The notes below the pieces were generated by a model, which saw only the letters and a list, made by a program, of their open reading frames with translations, was not told the origin of the DNA and made no database searches. Made by a program: the position numbers and the translations under genes. From Micromonospora cathayae (GTDB taxonomy: Bacteria > Actinomycetota > Actinomycetes > Mycobacteriales > Micromonosporaceae): a stretch of DNA of 64,000 nt. Positions 37,713-46,874 of the stretch are shown one piece after another (within the stretch, counting starts at the first letter, position 1; the number at the start of each line of letters is the position of its first letter). Location: the NCBI RefSeq assembly GCF_028993575.1, contig NZ_CP118615.1, positions 6,167,001 to 6,231,000 of the forward strand, in the 5' to 3' direction.

Positions 37713-39890
37713 TCAGCGCGGCGTGCCCAGACCCTGCCACCAGTCACCGAGTTCCAGGCCGGGGCGGGTCGGCGTCCGGGGCGGCTCCACCACGTTGCCG
37801 ATGGCGAGTTGCCGGCTCGGCGGGGTGAAGGCGACCTTCGGGCTGCCCGCCGTGGCGGTGACGATGACCCGGGCCACCGCCGTCACCACCCCGGACTGCG
37901 CCGAGATGCCCACCCGGTCGGTCGGGTCGTCGGGGTTCGCGGCGATCCCCGCCACCGCCACCTGCGGGGTGTACCCGACGAAGGACTTGCTGGCGTCCTG
38001 GTCCGAGGTGCCCGACTTGCCGGCCACCGGTCGGTCGCCGAGGAGCCGACCGACCGTGGTGGCCGTGCCGCCGCCCCCGCAGCGACCGTACGCGGACTGC
38101 TGGCCGACCGGGCAACGGGCCGCGTCGGTGGCCGCGCGCGCCACGTCGGCGTCGAGCACCTGCCGGCAGGACGGGTCGGCCACCGGCAGTGCCCGGCCGT
38201 CCGGGCCGGTGACGGCGCGCACCGGCAGCGGCGCGCAGTACGTGCCCTCGGCGGCCACCGTGGCGTACGCGTTGGCCAGGTCGAGCGGGGTGGTGGCGGC
38301 GACGCCCAGGGTGAACGACCCCCAGTCGGCGGCGTCCTCCGCCGCGAACGCCCGGTCGGTGTCGGAGCGGAACGTGATGCCGAGCCGCTGCGCCATCTCC
38401 ACCACCTTCGCCGGGCCGACCCGCTCGGAGAGCCAGACGAAGTAGGTGTTCACCGACCGGCCGAACCCGTCCCACATGGTCCGGTAGCCGTCCATGCTCG
38501 CCGGACTGGCGTTGGCCGGACACCAGCGCCCGCCGCAGGAGGCCGCGCCCTCGGCCGGGTAGCGGGTGGGCAGCCGGGTCGGCGCGTCGTACCCGGTGGC
38601 CAGCGGCAGCCCCGCCTCCAGGGCGGCGAGCATGGTGAACAGCTTGAACGTCGAACCGGCCTGGTAGCCGTCGATGGCACCGCCACCGGCCACCAGCTGG
38701 TTGACCGTGTTGGGGCGGTTGTCCTGCCCGGCCGGGTTGTCGGCGAGGCTGTAGTTGCGGTTCACCGCCATCGCCAGCACCCGCCCGGTGCCCGGCTCGA
38801 CCGCCGCGATCGGCAGCGCCCGGGGCGAGTCGCGGTCGAAGACCGCCAGCGACTGGCGCAGCGCGGTCGCCTGGATCTCCGGGTCCAGCGAGGTGACGAT
38901 GGTGTACCCGCCCCGACGCAACGCCTGGTCACGTTCCTCGACGGTGCTGCCGAACTCCGGCTGCGCCAGCCACCAGGTGCGCAGGTAGTCGCAGAAGAAG
39001 CCCCAGTCGGTGTGCCCGCCCGCGACGGCGGTGCACCCGTTGGGCTGCTCGACCGGGTCGAGCACCAGCTTCTCGGCGCGGGCCTGGTCGGCCTGGGCGG
39101 CGGTGATCACGCCGGTGGCGACCATCGAGTCGAGCACGTACGAGCGGCGGGCCAGGGCGGCGTTGCCGTCCCCGTCGATCGGGCTGTACTCGTTGGGCGA
39201 CTGCACCAGCCCGGCCAACAGGGCCGCCTGGGCCAGGGTCAGCTCCGCCGGGGTGGTGTCGAAGTACCGTTCGCTGGCCGCCGCGATCCCGTACGCCCCG
39301 GAGCCGAAGTACGCGATGTTCAGGTAGCGGGCCAGGATCTCGTCCTTGTCGAGGGTCTGCTCCAGCGCCGCGGCGTACCGGATCTCCTGGAGCTTGCGCC
39401 CGACGCTGATCTCGGTGGCGCTCTGCCGCTGCTCGGCGGTGCGCTCCGGGTCGGTCTTGAGCACGTTGCGGACGTACTGCATGGTCAGCGTGGAGGCGCC
39501 CTGGGTGGTGCCCTCCCTGGCGTTGCTGACCAGGGCGCGGGCCAGCCCGCGCAGGTCCACCCCGCCGTGGGTGTAGAAGCGTCGGTCCTCGGCGGCCACG
39601 ATCGCCTGGCGCATCACCGGGGCGATCTCGGCCAGCGGCACCTCCCGCCGGTTGAGGTCGTAGAAACTGGTGATCAGGGTGGTCCCGTCGTTGGCGTAGA
39701 CGGTGGTGCGCTGGGCGGTGGCCGGGGTGCGCAGTTCCACCGGTAGCTGGCTCCAGGCGTCGCTGGCCGCCTTGACGGTCATGCCGAGCACCAGGTTGCC
39801 GGGCAGCACCGCGACCGCCAGCACAAGCCCCGCGAGGACACCGCAGACCACCACGGTGACCAGCCGGTTCACCACCGTACGCACACCCAT
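37713..39890 (-). CDS. Class A penicillin-binding protein (transglycosylase/transpeptidase)
   Basis: A bifunctional peptidoglycan synthase of about 725 residues. One N-terminal helix (VVNRLVTVVVCGVLAGLVLA) anchors it. The GT51 domain has the catalytic EDRRFYTHGGVD near residue 100 and the QGASTLTMQYVRN motif. The transpeptidase has STFK near 412, SVN near 480 and KSGT near 626. ATG 39890 is preferred over ATG 40037: codons between the two have far fewer G/C third bases, and a GCC-rich hairpin lies there (near 39920). That choice leaves about 140 bases after the upstream membrane gene. It polymerises and crosslinks glycan strands at the membrane surface. Confidence 0.88.
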   Translation of the reverse strand: MGVRTVVNRLVTVVVCGVLAGLVLAVAVLPGNLVLGMTVKAASDAWSQLPVELRTPATAQRTTVYANDGTTLITSFYDLNRREVPLAEIAPVMRQAIVAAEDRRFYTHGGVDLRGLARALVSNAREGTTQGASTLTMQYVRNVLKTDPERTAEQRQSATEISVGRKLQEIRYAAALEQTLDKDEILARYLNIAYFGSGAYGIAAASERYFDTTPAELTLAQAALLAGLVQSPNEYSPIDGDGNAALARRSYVLDSMVATGVITAAQADQARAEKLVLDPVEQPNGCTAVAGGHTDWGFFCDYLRTWWLAQPEFGSTVEERDQALRRGGYTIVTSLDPEIQATALRQSLAVFDRDSPRALPIAAVEPGTGRVLAMAVNRNYSLADNPAGQDNRPNTVNQLVAGGGAIDGYQAGSTFKLFTMLAALEAGLPLATGYDAPTRLPTRYPAEGAASCGGRWCPANASPASMDGYRTMWDGFGRSVNTYFVWLSERVGPAKVVEMAQRLGITFRSDTDRAFAAEDAADWGSFTLGVAATTPLDLANAYATVAAEGTYCAPLPVRAVTGPDGRALPVADPSCRQVLDADVARAATDAARCPVGQQSAYGRCGGGGTATTVGRLLGDRPVAGKSGTSDQDASKSFVGYTPQVAVAGIAANPDDPTDRVGISAQSGVVTAVARVIVTATAGSPKVAFTPPSRQLAIGNVVEPPRTPTRPGLELGDWWQGLGTPR

Positions 39891-40033
39891 CCGCCCAGGT
39901 TCGCTCGGGAATGCCCGTCCTGCCCACCCGGGCAGGCGTGCTGCCAGGAAACTCACGGCAAACTGCCAGCCCGCGCGCACCGGATCGTCCCGGCGGGGCG
40001 GTCGCTGTCCGGTTCGTCCCGACGACTCCCTGG

Positions 40034-40816
40034 TCATCGGGGGGCCGCCGGGGGCGCGGGGGTGGACAGGCTGGCCGCGGCGGCGTCCCGGACGATCTGC
40101 CGGGGCACCAGCCGGCCGGCCCGGTAGGCGATACCGATCCCGGCGACCAGGGCGAACAGCGCGCCGAAGGTCTGCAACGAGCCGATCAACGCGCCGCCGA
40201 GACCGAGCAGCGGCGCGGCGACGATCAGCAGCCCGCCGTCGCCCAGGCTGAACACCCCGGACCGGGCCACCGCCCAGCCGGTCAACGCCCAGCCGGCGCT
40301 GTAGCAGGTGGCCCCGACCAGGACCAGGCTGCGGGCGGTGGTGCCGAAGACCGGCGTCTGCTCGGCCAGCCCGGCGAACGGCAGCATCAGCACCGTGCCG
40401 GCCAGGCTGACCAGCAGGCCGCCGGCGGCGGCCCGGCGGCTGCGCGTGGTGACCAGCAGCCCGGCCAGGGCCAGCAGGGCGAGCAGGCCGATCCACACCG
40501 CGGCGACCCAGCCGACCAGGTAGAGCGGTCGCCCGTCGGCCGGGTACGGGTCGTTGCCCACGCCGCCGTCGCTGGCCAGGGCCACCGCGCCGTAGAGGAT
40601 CGCGTACGCGGGCAGCAACCACACCGACCCGCGCGCGAACCGGCGCAGCGACCAGGCCCAGGTGGCGTCGGTGGCCGGGCCGGTCGGGGTGGGTTCGACG
40701 ACGAAGGGCAGCACCCCGAAGCCACCCCCGGTACGGCGGGAGCCGAGCGGGCCGGCCGGGTCGTGTGCCCCCGGCACCGCGGCCCGGGAGCGTGCCGGTC
40801 TGGTCGGATCGTCCAT
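40034..40816 (-). CDS. Integral membrane protein of unknown function
   Basis: A 260-residue protein with about six hydrophobic helices (VWLLPAYAILYGAVALA, YLVGWVAAVWIGLLALLAL, GGLLVSLAGTVLMLPFAG and later ones). The N-terminal tail has some 60 residues and is Pro/Arg/Gly-rich. The C-terminus is short and Ala/Pro-rich. I recognise no family motif. ATG 40816 has GAGGTG upstream. It lies just before the PBP gene on the same strand, so a link to cell-envelope work is possible but unproven. Confidence 0.7.
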   Translation of the reverse strand: MDDPTRPARSRAAVPGAHDPAGPLGSRRTGGGFGVLPFVVEPTPTGPATDATWAWSLRRFARGSVWLLPAYAILYGAVALASDGGVGNDPYPADGRPLYLVGWVAAVWIGLLALLALAGLLVTTRSRRAAAGGLLVSLAGTVLMLPFAGLAEQTPVFGTTARSLVLVGATCYSAGWALTGWAVARSGVFSLGDGGLLIVAAPLLGLGGALIGSLQTFGALFALVAGIGIAYRAGRLVPRQIVRDAAAASLSTPAPPAAPR

Positions 40817-41019
40817 GCGTCACCTCGCTGGCTCGGGGCCGGTCGGTGCGGGGCGTCGGCTCGACGCCGGGACCGGCCGGGCGGCACGGGACGCGTACGG
40901 CGCCCCGGCGCCTGGTCACCATCGGTCTGTCGAACCGATCGTGGCAGGCACCGGAGCGCCGTATGAGGGTTATTCGCTTTTTGCCCCGGCTTTCCGACGG
41001 TGCGGGGCGATTCGGTCGG

Positions 41020-42129
41020 TCAGGCGCGTTCGCGCTGCTCGGCGGGGTCCTGGAGCAGGCTGGCCGGGGAGACCGGCTCCGGCGCGGGCAGCCCCTGCGG
41101 CCCCCGACCGCCGGTGGCCTGCGCCTCGGCGACGCGTACCTCGTCGTGGATCTGCGCCGCGGCGGCCGCCGCGGCCTGCGCGGCCTCGGCCGCCTCCCGC
41201 TCGACCTCGCTGGCCCCGTCGGACGCCTCCGGGGACGGGGCGTCGCCGGCCATCCGGCTCAGCCCGCCGAGCGCGCCACCCATCCCCTCCAGCGCCTTGG
41301 TCAGCTCGGCCGGGACGATCCAGACCTTGTTGGCGGTGCCGTTGGCGATCTGCGGCAGGGCCTGGAGGTACTGGTAGGCGAGCACCTTCTGGCTGGGGTT
41401 GGCGGTGTGAATCGCGTCGAACACGGTCCGGATCGCCTTCGCCTGGCCCTCGGCCTGGAGGATCCGGGCCTGCCGGTCACCGTCGGCGCGCAGCACCGCG
41501 GCCTGCTTCTCACCCTCGGCGGTGAGGATCTGCGACTGCTTGTGCCCCTCGGCGTTGAGGATGGCGGCCCGCCGGTCCCGCTCGGCGCGCATCTGCTTCT
41601 CCATCGAGTCGCGGATGCTCGGCGGCGGCTCGATCGCCTTGATCTCCACCCGGGTCACCTTGATGCCCCACCGGCCGGTGGTCTCGTCCAGCACCCCGGA
41701 CAGGTGCCGGTTGATCTCCTCCCGGCTGGTCAGCGCCCGCTCCAGGTCCAGCGAGCCGATCACGTTCCGCAGTGTGGTGACGGTGAGCTGCTCGATGGCC
41801 TGGAGGAAGTTCGAGATCTCGTAGGTGGCCCGGACCGAGTCGACCACCTTGAAGTAGAGCACCGTGTCGATCGAGACGACCAGGTTGTCCGAGGTGATCA
41901 CCGGCTGCGGCGGGAAGCTGACCACCTGCTCCCGCATGTCGACCTTGGTCCGGACCGCGTCGACGAACGGGACCAGCAGGTTCAGCCCCGGGTTGAGGGT
42001 GCGCTTGTACCGGCCGAGCCGTTCGACCACGTCCTGACGCTGCTGCGGCACGATCCGCACCGACTTCGCCAGCGCGATCACCCCGATCAGCGCCACCGCG
42101 ATGAACAGCACCGCGATCACCGTTTCCAT
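41020..42129 (-). CDS. SPFH/band-7 stomatin-like membrane protein
   Basis: A 369-residue protein. An N-terminal membrane segment (VIAVLFIAVALIGVIALAKS) is followed by the band-7 domain (IVPQQRQDVVERLGRYKRTL; GLNLLVPFVDAVRTKVDMRE; IGSLDLERALTSREEINRHL). A long charged coiled region follows (EKQMRAERDRRAAILNAEG, QAKAIRTVFDAI). Residues 290-369 are an Ala/Glu-rich tail ending in a Pro-rich stretch. Stomatin-like proteins form oligomeric rings in lipid domains and influence membrane protease or channel activity. The gene starts 4 bases after nfeD, the partner typical of this family. Confidence 0.9.
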   Translation of the reverse strand: METVIAVLFIAVALIGVIALAKSVRIVPQQRQDVVERLGRYKRTLNPGLNLLVPFVDAVRTKVDMREQVVSFPPQPVITSDNLVVSIDTVLYFKVVDSVRATYEISNFLQAIEQLTVTTLRNVIGSLDLERALTSREEINRHLSGVLDETTGRWGIKVTRVEIKAIEPPPSIRDSMEKQMRAERDRRAAILNAEGHKQSQILTAEGEKQAAVLRADGDRQARILQAEGQAKAIRTVFDAIHTANPSQKVLAYQYLQALPQIANGTANKVWIVPAELTKALEGMGGALGGLSRMAGDAPSPEASDGASEVEREAAEAAQAAAAAAAQIHDEVRVAEAQATGGRGPQGLPAPEPVSPASLLQDPAEQRERA

Positions 42130-42133
42130 ACGC

Positions 42134-42607
42134 TCACCCTTCCACGTCGGGGAGCTCCCCCGAGGAGATGTCGTCCTGCCACACCAGGGCGGTCGCGCCC
42201 CGGACCTGGATCACGCGGACCCGCTGCCCCGGCACGAACACCTGCGTGGCGTCGTACGACCGGGCGGTCCACAGCTCTCCGTCGATCTTGACCATGCCGT
42301 GGTCGGCGTCGACCCGCTCCAGTACCAGGGCGGTCGATCCCTCGATCGCCTCCACCCCGAAGGGCTGGTCACCGCTCTCCACGGCCGAACGCCGGTGCCG
42401 CTGGATGGTGGGTCGCGCGGCGAACACGGTCAGCGCCGAGACGACCGCGAAGACCACCGCCTGGATGGCGACCGGCGCGCCGAGCGCCGCCGCACCCGCG
42501 GCGGCGAACGCGCCGACCGCGAACATGATCAGGAACAGCGTCGCCGTGAATATCTCGGCGACCGCCAGCACCACTCCCAGCACGATCCAGAACACCGCGT
42601 CCACCAT
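42134..42607 (-). CDS. NfeD-family membrane protein
   Basis: A 157-residue short NfeD protein from ATG 42607 (an in-frame start at 42640 is less likely). Three to four N-terminal helices (VFWIVLGVVLAVAEIFTATL, FLIMFAVGAFAAAGAAAL) precede a C-terminal OB-fold domain (GVEAIEGSTALVLERVDADH, GELWTARSYD, VRVIQVRGATALV). NfeD proteins pair with stomatins, and the two genes here are 4 bases apart. Their joint role in membrane organisation or protein quality control is a family inference. Confidence 0.88.
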   Translation of the reverse strand: MVDAVFWIVLGVVLAVAEIFTATLFLIMFAVGAFAAAGAAALGAPVAIQAVVFAVVSALTVFAARPTIQRHRRSAVESGDQPFGVEAIEGSTALVLERVDADHGMVKIDGELWTARSYDATQVFVPGQRVRVIQVRGATALVWQDDISSGELPDVEG

Positions 42608-42703
42608 TCGATACTTGCACGTCCGCGCACCTCCACCCACTTCTGAAGATCACGGTCTGACGAATTCGGAAACCGGTGGGACCTCGCGCCGGTGATCAGT
42701 AGG

Positions 42704-42780
42704 GTCGTCGCCGACGTCCGACACCACCGTCGTCGCCGACGCTCCGCACCACCGTCGCCGCCGCCGACGTCCCACACCGC
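42704..42780. repeat. Three tandem GTCGTCGCCGACG units upstream of the serine hydrolase
   Basis: Units of 25, 25 and 27 bases (42704-42728, 42729-42753, 42754-42780) share GTCGTCGCCGACG and a CACCACC end. They occupy the 5' untranslated region of the next gene, just before its GAGGAG site. A TAGGGT box at 42700 could be a -10 element. Confidence 0.65.
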
Positions 42781-42794
42781 CGCCGAGGAGTGCC

Positions 42795-44099
42795 ATGCCC
42801 CTGTCACCGGAGACCGCCCGCCGGGTGGACCACCTCGTCGCCGACGCCCAGGCGACCGGCCGTACCCCCTCCCTGCTGATCGGCGTGGTCCGCGACGGCG
42901 CCCTGGCCCACCTCGCCGTCGCCGGGGACCACCCGCGCCCCGACGCCGACCTTCAGTACCGGCTCGGTTCGATCACCAAGACCATGACCGCCGTACTGGT
43001 CATGCAGCTGCGCGACGCCGGCCGGCTCGACCCGGCCGACCCCCTCGACCGGCATCTGCCCGGCACCCCGCTCGGCGCGCTCACCCTGCGGCAGCTCCTC
43101 GGCCATGCCAGCGGCCTGCAACGCGAACCGGACGGCGAGTGGTGGGAACGCAGCGCCGGCGGTGACCTGCCCGCCCTGCTCGCCGGGCTGAGCGCCGACA
43201 AGATCTCGTACCCGCCGCACCGCGGCTACCACTACTCGAACCTGGCGTACGGGCTGCTCGGCGGAGTGCTGGAGAAGATCACCGGCACGCCCTGGTACGC
43301 GCTGCTCCGGGACCGGATCCTCGACCCGCTCGGCATGCGCCGCACCACCTACCAGGCCACCGAGCCGTACGCCCGGGGCTACGTGGTGCACCCCTGGCAC
43401 GACACGCTGCGGGAGGAACCCCGTACCGACACCGGCGCGATGGCCCCGGCCGGGCAGCTCTGGGCCACCGCCGGCGACCTGGCCCGGTGGGCGGCCTTCC
43501 TCGCCGACCCGGACCCGGCCGTGCTCGCCCCGGAGACGCTCACCGAGATGTGCGCCCCCGTGGTGATCAGCGACCTCGACTCCTGGAAGGGCGGGCACGG
43601 ACTCGGCGTCGAGCTGTACCGCGACGGTGACCGGGTCTACGTCGGGCACGGCGGCTCGATGCCCGGGTACGTGGCCGCGCTGGCCGTGCACCGGCCCAGC
43701 CGGACCGGGGTGATCGGCTTCGCCAACTCGTACGGCTTCCGGACCGGCCACATCGGCGCGCTCGGCCAGCAGGTGCTCACCACCGTCCTGGACGCCGAAC
43801 CGGCCCCGGCGACCCCGTGGCGGCCGGCCACCGCACCCCCGCCGGCCGGGATCGCCGAGCTGACCGGGCGCTGGTGGTGGATGGGGCACGCTCTCGACCT
43901 GGGCTGGGACGCCGACGCGGGCCTGCTGGTGGCGTACCAGCGGGGCCGGGAGGTGACCCGGTTCGCCCCGGAAGGACCGGACCGCTGGCGGGGTCGCGGC
44001 GGCAGCCAGGACGGCGAACCGCTCACCGTGCTCCGCGACGACGCCGGCCGGCCGACGGCCCTGGACATCGCCACCTTCGTGCACACCCGCGAGGTGTGA
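42795..44099 (+). CDS. Beta-lactamase-fold serine hydrolase
   Basis: A 434-residue class C beta-lactamase/esterase-like enzyme. The ATG at 42795 follows GAGGAG closely. The SxxK nucleophile is GSITKTMTAVLVMQL, near residue 57. The YSN motif is in YHYSNLAYGLLGG, near 150. The third motif is in VGHGGSMPGYVAAL, near 282. No signal peptide is visible, so the enzyme appears cytosolic, unlike secreted beta-lactamases. The last 100 residues form the small beta-barrel-like domain often seen in esterase and peptidase relatives. The substrate is unknown; resistance to beta-lactams should not be assumed. Confidence 0.85.
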   Translation: MPLSPETARRVDHLVADAQATGRTPSLLIGVVRDGALAHLAVAGDHPRPDADLQYRLGSITKTMTAVLVMQLRDAGRLDPADPLDRHLPGTPLGALTLRQLLGHASGLQREPDGEWWERSAGGDLPALLAGLSADKISYPPHRGYHYSNLAYGLLGGVLEKITGTPWYALLRDRILDPLGMRRTTYQATEPYARGYVVHPWHDTLREEPRTDTGAMAPAGQLWATAGDLARWAAFLADPDPAVLAPETLTEMCAPVVISDLDSWKGGHGLGVELYRDGDRVYVGHGGSMPGYVAALAVHRPSRTGVIGFANSYGFRTGHIGALGQQVLTTVLDAEPAPATPWRPATAPPPAGIAELTGRWWWMGHALDLGWDADAGLLVAYQRGREVTRFAPEGPDRWRGRGGSQDGEPLTVLRDDAGRPTALDIATFVHTREV

Positions 44100-44142
44100 G
44101 GCGGGCGCGGCACCGACCACGTGTCGCCCCCGGACGGCCGGC

Positions 44143-44261
44143 CCGGCCAGTGAGCCCGGCCGGGCTAGTGAGCGCGGCCCGGCGGCCGGCCGGGCCAGTC
44201 GGCACGGCGCGGCAGTCGGCGCGGACCGGCGGCCCCGCCGGGCTAGTCGGCGCGGCCCGGC
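44143..44261. repeat. Four degenerate units copying the 3' end of the DUF3097 gene
   Basis: Units resembling CCGGGCTAGTCGGCGCGGCC occur at 44143-44160, 44160-44183, 44190-44213 and 44238-44261. The last contains the stop codon of the DUF3097 gene (44243-44245) and the others lie beyond it, filling the gap to the serine hydrolase stop. Confidence 0.65.
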
Positions 44262-45064
44262 TCGGTGACGAAGTCGATCAGGCGTTCCATCGCGTTGATC
44301 AGCGGGGTCTCCACGTCGGCGAAGCTGTCCACCCGGGACAGGACGCGCCGCCACATGTCCGCCGGGTCGGCCACTCCGAGGGCCGCGCAGACGCCCTCCT
44401 TCCACGGCCGGCCCGGCGGCACCACCGGCCAGGCCGGGATCCCGAGGGCGGCCGGCTTCACCGCCTGCCAGACGTCCACGTACGGGTGCCCGGTCACCAG
44501 CACGTACGGCGAGTCGACCCGGGCCACGATCCGGCTCTCCTTGGAGCCGGGCACCAGATGGTCGACGAGCACGCCGAGCCGGCGGGCCGGGCCGGGCGCG
44601 AAGGCGCGTACCTCGGCGTCGAGCGCGTCGATGCCGTCCAACGGCTCCACCACCACACCCTCGATCCGCAGGTCGTCCCCCCAGATCCGCTCCACCAGCG
44701 CGGCGTCGTGCACCCCCTCCACCCAGATCCGGCTGGCCTTCGCCACCTGGGCGCGTACCCGGTCCACCGCGATCGAACCGGAGGCGGTACGCCGCCGGGC
44801 CGCCGGCACCGGGGCGCGGGTGGGCCGGCGCAACGTCACCGGCCGGCCGTCGAGCAGGAACGCCGCCGGCAGCAGCGGGAAGTTGCGCCGCCGGCCGTGC
44901 CGGTCCTCCAGCACCACCGCGCCCGACTCGAACCCGACCACCGCCCCGCAGAAGCCCGAGTCGGCGTCCTCGACCACCAGGTCGGGCTCGGCGTCCACCT
45001 CCGGGACCACCTTCCGCCGCCGCCAGTCTCCCGCCAGGACGTCCTCGCCGTATCGCCTCCCCAT
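44243..45064 (-). CDS. DUF3097-family protein
   Basis: A 273-residue protein matching the actinobacterial DUF3097 family from RYGEDVLAGDWRRRKVVPEV to the C-terminal INAMERLIDFVTEPG. The middle contains RIWVEGVHDAALVERIWGDD, GVVVEPLDGIDALDAEVRAF and LGVLVDHLVPGSKESRIV. This resembles a Toprim-like fold with conserved acidic residues (EGxxD...E...DHL), suggesting nucleic-acid work, but no activity is established. ATG 45064 has no strong ribosome site; a TACCGT box lies 8 bases upstream, so the mRNA may be nearly leaderless. It is divergent from the next gene by 154 bases. Confidence 0.88.
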   Translation of the reverse strand: MGRRYGEDVLAGDWRRRKVVPEVDAEPDLVVEDADSGFCGAVVGFESGAVVLEDRHGRRRNFPLLPAAFLLDGRPVTLRRPTRAPVPAARRRTASGSIAVDRVRAQVAKASRIWVEGVHDAALVERIWGDDLRIEGVVVEPLDGIDALDAEVRAFAPGPARRLGVLVDHLVPGSKESRIVARVDSPYVLVTGHPYVDVWQAVKPAALGIPAWPVVPPGRPWKEGVCAALGVADPADMWRRVLSRVDSFADVETPLINAMERLIDFVTEPGRAD

Positions 45065-45218
45065 GGGCCGTGACGGTAGCCGTCCGGCCCGGCCGCAGAG
45101 CGCAGGCGCGCCGCCCGGACCCAGCGTCACACCGGGTCGAAAAGGGCAAGCCGGGGCAGGTGGTACGGCCCTGGCGACGGTCGAGACAGACCCGCCGTCA
45201 GCACGTACCCTTCTCTGC

Positions 45219-46010
45219 ATGTCTCCCGCAACGGGCGCGGTCACTCTCGCTCCGCGCCGGTCGAGCCGGTTCGTGGCCTGGGTGCGCGCGTGGCGCGCCG
45301 GGCTGGTCCCCTACGACGAGGTCGCCGACGCCGTCGCCGGCGACGAGGAACACCTCGTCGCGGACGCCCCCGGCACCTGGACCGACGTGTCGCTGCGCGA
45401 CGCCCTGCCCAGCCTGGCCAAGCTCTCGCCGGACGAGATCCGGCTGGTCCTGCCCGCGCCGGGTGACCCGCGCGGCCTGCCCGGCCCGGGTGACTTCGCC
45501 GGCGCGGCACTGCTGGCCGGGGAGGCGGTGGTGGCCGGCGGCCTCGGCGTCATCCCGGAGGTCCGCACGCACACCTCCGGCTCGGGAGTGACCTTCGAGA
45601 CCGTGCTGTGGCGCTGCTACCCGCTGCCGCCGGACGCGCCGGCCGCGTCGCTGATCCTGCCCGGGGCCGCCGAGGCCGAGGCGGAGCTGTCCGTCGCGCT
45701 GGCCGAGACGACCGCCGCGCTGACCCGGCTGGACGTCGCCCAGTGGCGACCCGAGCTGGCCGGTGCGCTGGAGGCGCTGCGCCGGCCCGACGGCTCCACC
45801 GACCTGCCGCCCGGCTTCGACCCCCGCTCCCGGCGGCTGTTCGCCCGGGCCGCCGTCCTGGACCGGGTGCTGGCGCTGGCCGAGCACGCCGCCCCAGGCG
45901 GGGCGGTCAACGGGTACGAAGCCCAGCAGCGCGACGCCGCGCTGCGCCCGTTGACCACCGCGTGCCGGCGGGCCCTGGTCGCCGCCTGCAACGCCCCGCT
46001 GCGCCCCTGA
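45219..46010 (+). CDS. Conserved actinobacterial protein of unknown function
   Basis: A 263-residue soluble protein from ATG 45219. A TACCCT box ends 7 bases before the ATG and no ribosome site is present, consistent with a leaderless mRNA. The sequence is Ala/Leu/Asp-rich: an N-terminal helical part (RFVAWVRAWRAGLVPYDEVA), a beta-rich middle (GVIPEVRTHTSGSGVTFETV) and a helical C-terminus with regular heptad-like spacing (AEAELSVALAETTAALTRLD). I do not recognise the family or any catalytic motif. It is convergent with the HAD gene and ends 19 bases from it. Confidence 0.75.
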   Translation: MSPATGAVTLAPRRSSRFVAWVRAWRAGLVPYDEVADAVAGDEEHLVADAPGTWTDVSLRDALPSLAKLSPDEIRLVLPAPGDPRGLPGPGDFAGAALLAGEAVVAGGLGVIPEVRTHTSGSGVTFETVLWRCYPLPPDAPAASLILPGAAEAEAELSVALAETTAALTRLDVAQWRPELAGALEALRRPDGSTDLPPGFDPRSRRLFARAAVLDRVLALAEHAAPGGAVNGYEAQQRDAALRPLTTACRRALVAACNAPLRP

Positions 46011-46029
46011 ACCCCACCCGGGGACGGTG

Positions 46030-46809
46030 TCAGAGCTCGTCGATCAGGTCGACGACGGAGTCGACGATCCGGGACGGCCGGTACGGGTAGCGTTCCGCCT
46101 CGGCACGGGTACTGATGCCGGTGAGCACCAGGATCGTCTCCAGCCCCGCCTCCAGCCCGCAGAGAATGTCGGTGTCCATCCGGTCACCGATCATCGCGGT
46201 GGTCTCGGAGTGCGCGTTGATGGTGTTCAACGCCGACCGCATCATCATCGGGTTCGGCTTGCCGACGAAGTACGGCTCCACCCCGGTCGCCTTGGAGATC
46301 ATCGCGGCGACCGAGCCGGCCGCCGGCAGCGCCCCCTCCACCGACGGCCCGGTCACGTCCGGGTTGGTGCAGATGAACCGGGCCCCGTCGTTGATCAGCC
46401 GGACCGCCTTGGTGATCGCCTCGAAGCTGTAGGTGCGGGTCTCGCCGAGCACCACGTAGTCCGGCTCGAAGTCGGTCAGCACGTACCCGACCGCGTGCAG
46501 GGCGGTGGTCAGCCCGGCCTCACCGATCACGTACGCGGTGCCGCCCGGCCGCTGGTCGGCCAGGAACTGCGCGGTGGCCAGCGCCGCCGTCCAGATGGCG
46601 TGCTCGGGCACCTCGAAGCCCATCCGGTTGAGCCGGGCGCACAGGTCACGGGGGGTGTAGATGGAGTTGTTGGTGAGTACCAGGAAGGGTTTGCCGGACG
46701 CGCGCAACCGGTTGACGAACTCCGGGGCTCCCGGCACCGGCTGGCCCTCGTGCACCAGCACACCGTCCATGTCGGTGAGCCAACTGCACACCGGTTTCCG
46801 CTCGTGCAT
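46030..46809 (-). CDS. HAD-IIA family phosphatase (NagD-like)
   Basis: A 259-residue HAD phosphatase. Motif I is WLTDMDGVLVHEGQPVPGA (the nucleophile Asp in DMDG). Motif II is VLTNNS. The C2 cap follows. Motif III/IV is GKPNPMMMRSAL and AMIGDRMDTDILCGLEAGLE. The NagD/pNPPase subgroup removes phosphate from nucleotides, sugar phosphates or phosphoglycolate. The substrate is not evident. It lies 65 bases downstream of the ferrochelatase gene on the same strand. Confidence 0.9.
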   Translation of the reverse strand: MHERKPVCSWLTDMDGVLVHEGQPVPGAPEFVNRLRASGKPFLVLTNNSIYTPRDLCARLNRMGFEVPEHAIWTAALATAQFLADQRPGGTAYVIGEAGLTTALHAVGYVLTDFEPDYVVLGETRTYSFEAITKAVRLINDGARFICTNPDVTGPSVEGALPAAGSVAAMISKATGVEPYFVGKPNPMMMRSALNTINAHSETTAMIGDRMDTDILCGLEAGLETILVLTGISTRAEAERYPYRPSRIVDSVVDLIDEL

Positions 46810-46874
46810 CTGTTTCCTCAGGGGGTGGTCGGGGCGTTTCCCGCCGGGTCACGGGCAGCGGGCATCGCACAGGG

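Noticed and set aside
35730..39746. A 1338-codon open frame on the plus strand
   Set aside because: It runs antisense across both the sigma fusion and the PBP gene and contains no recognisable domain.
39891..40037. Longer N-terminus for the PBP
   Set aside because: Third codon positions lose their G/C bias and a hairpin occupies this stretch, so the ATG at 39890 is preferred.
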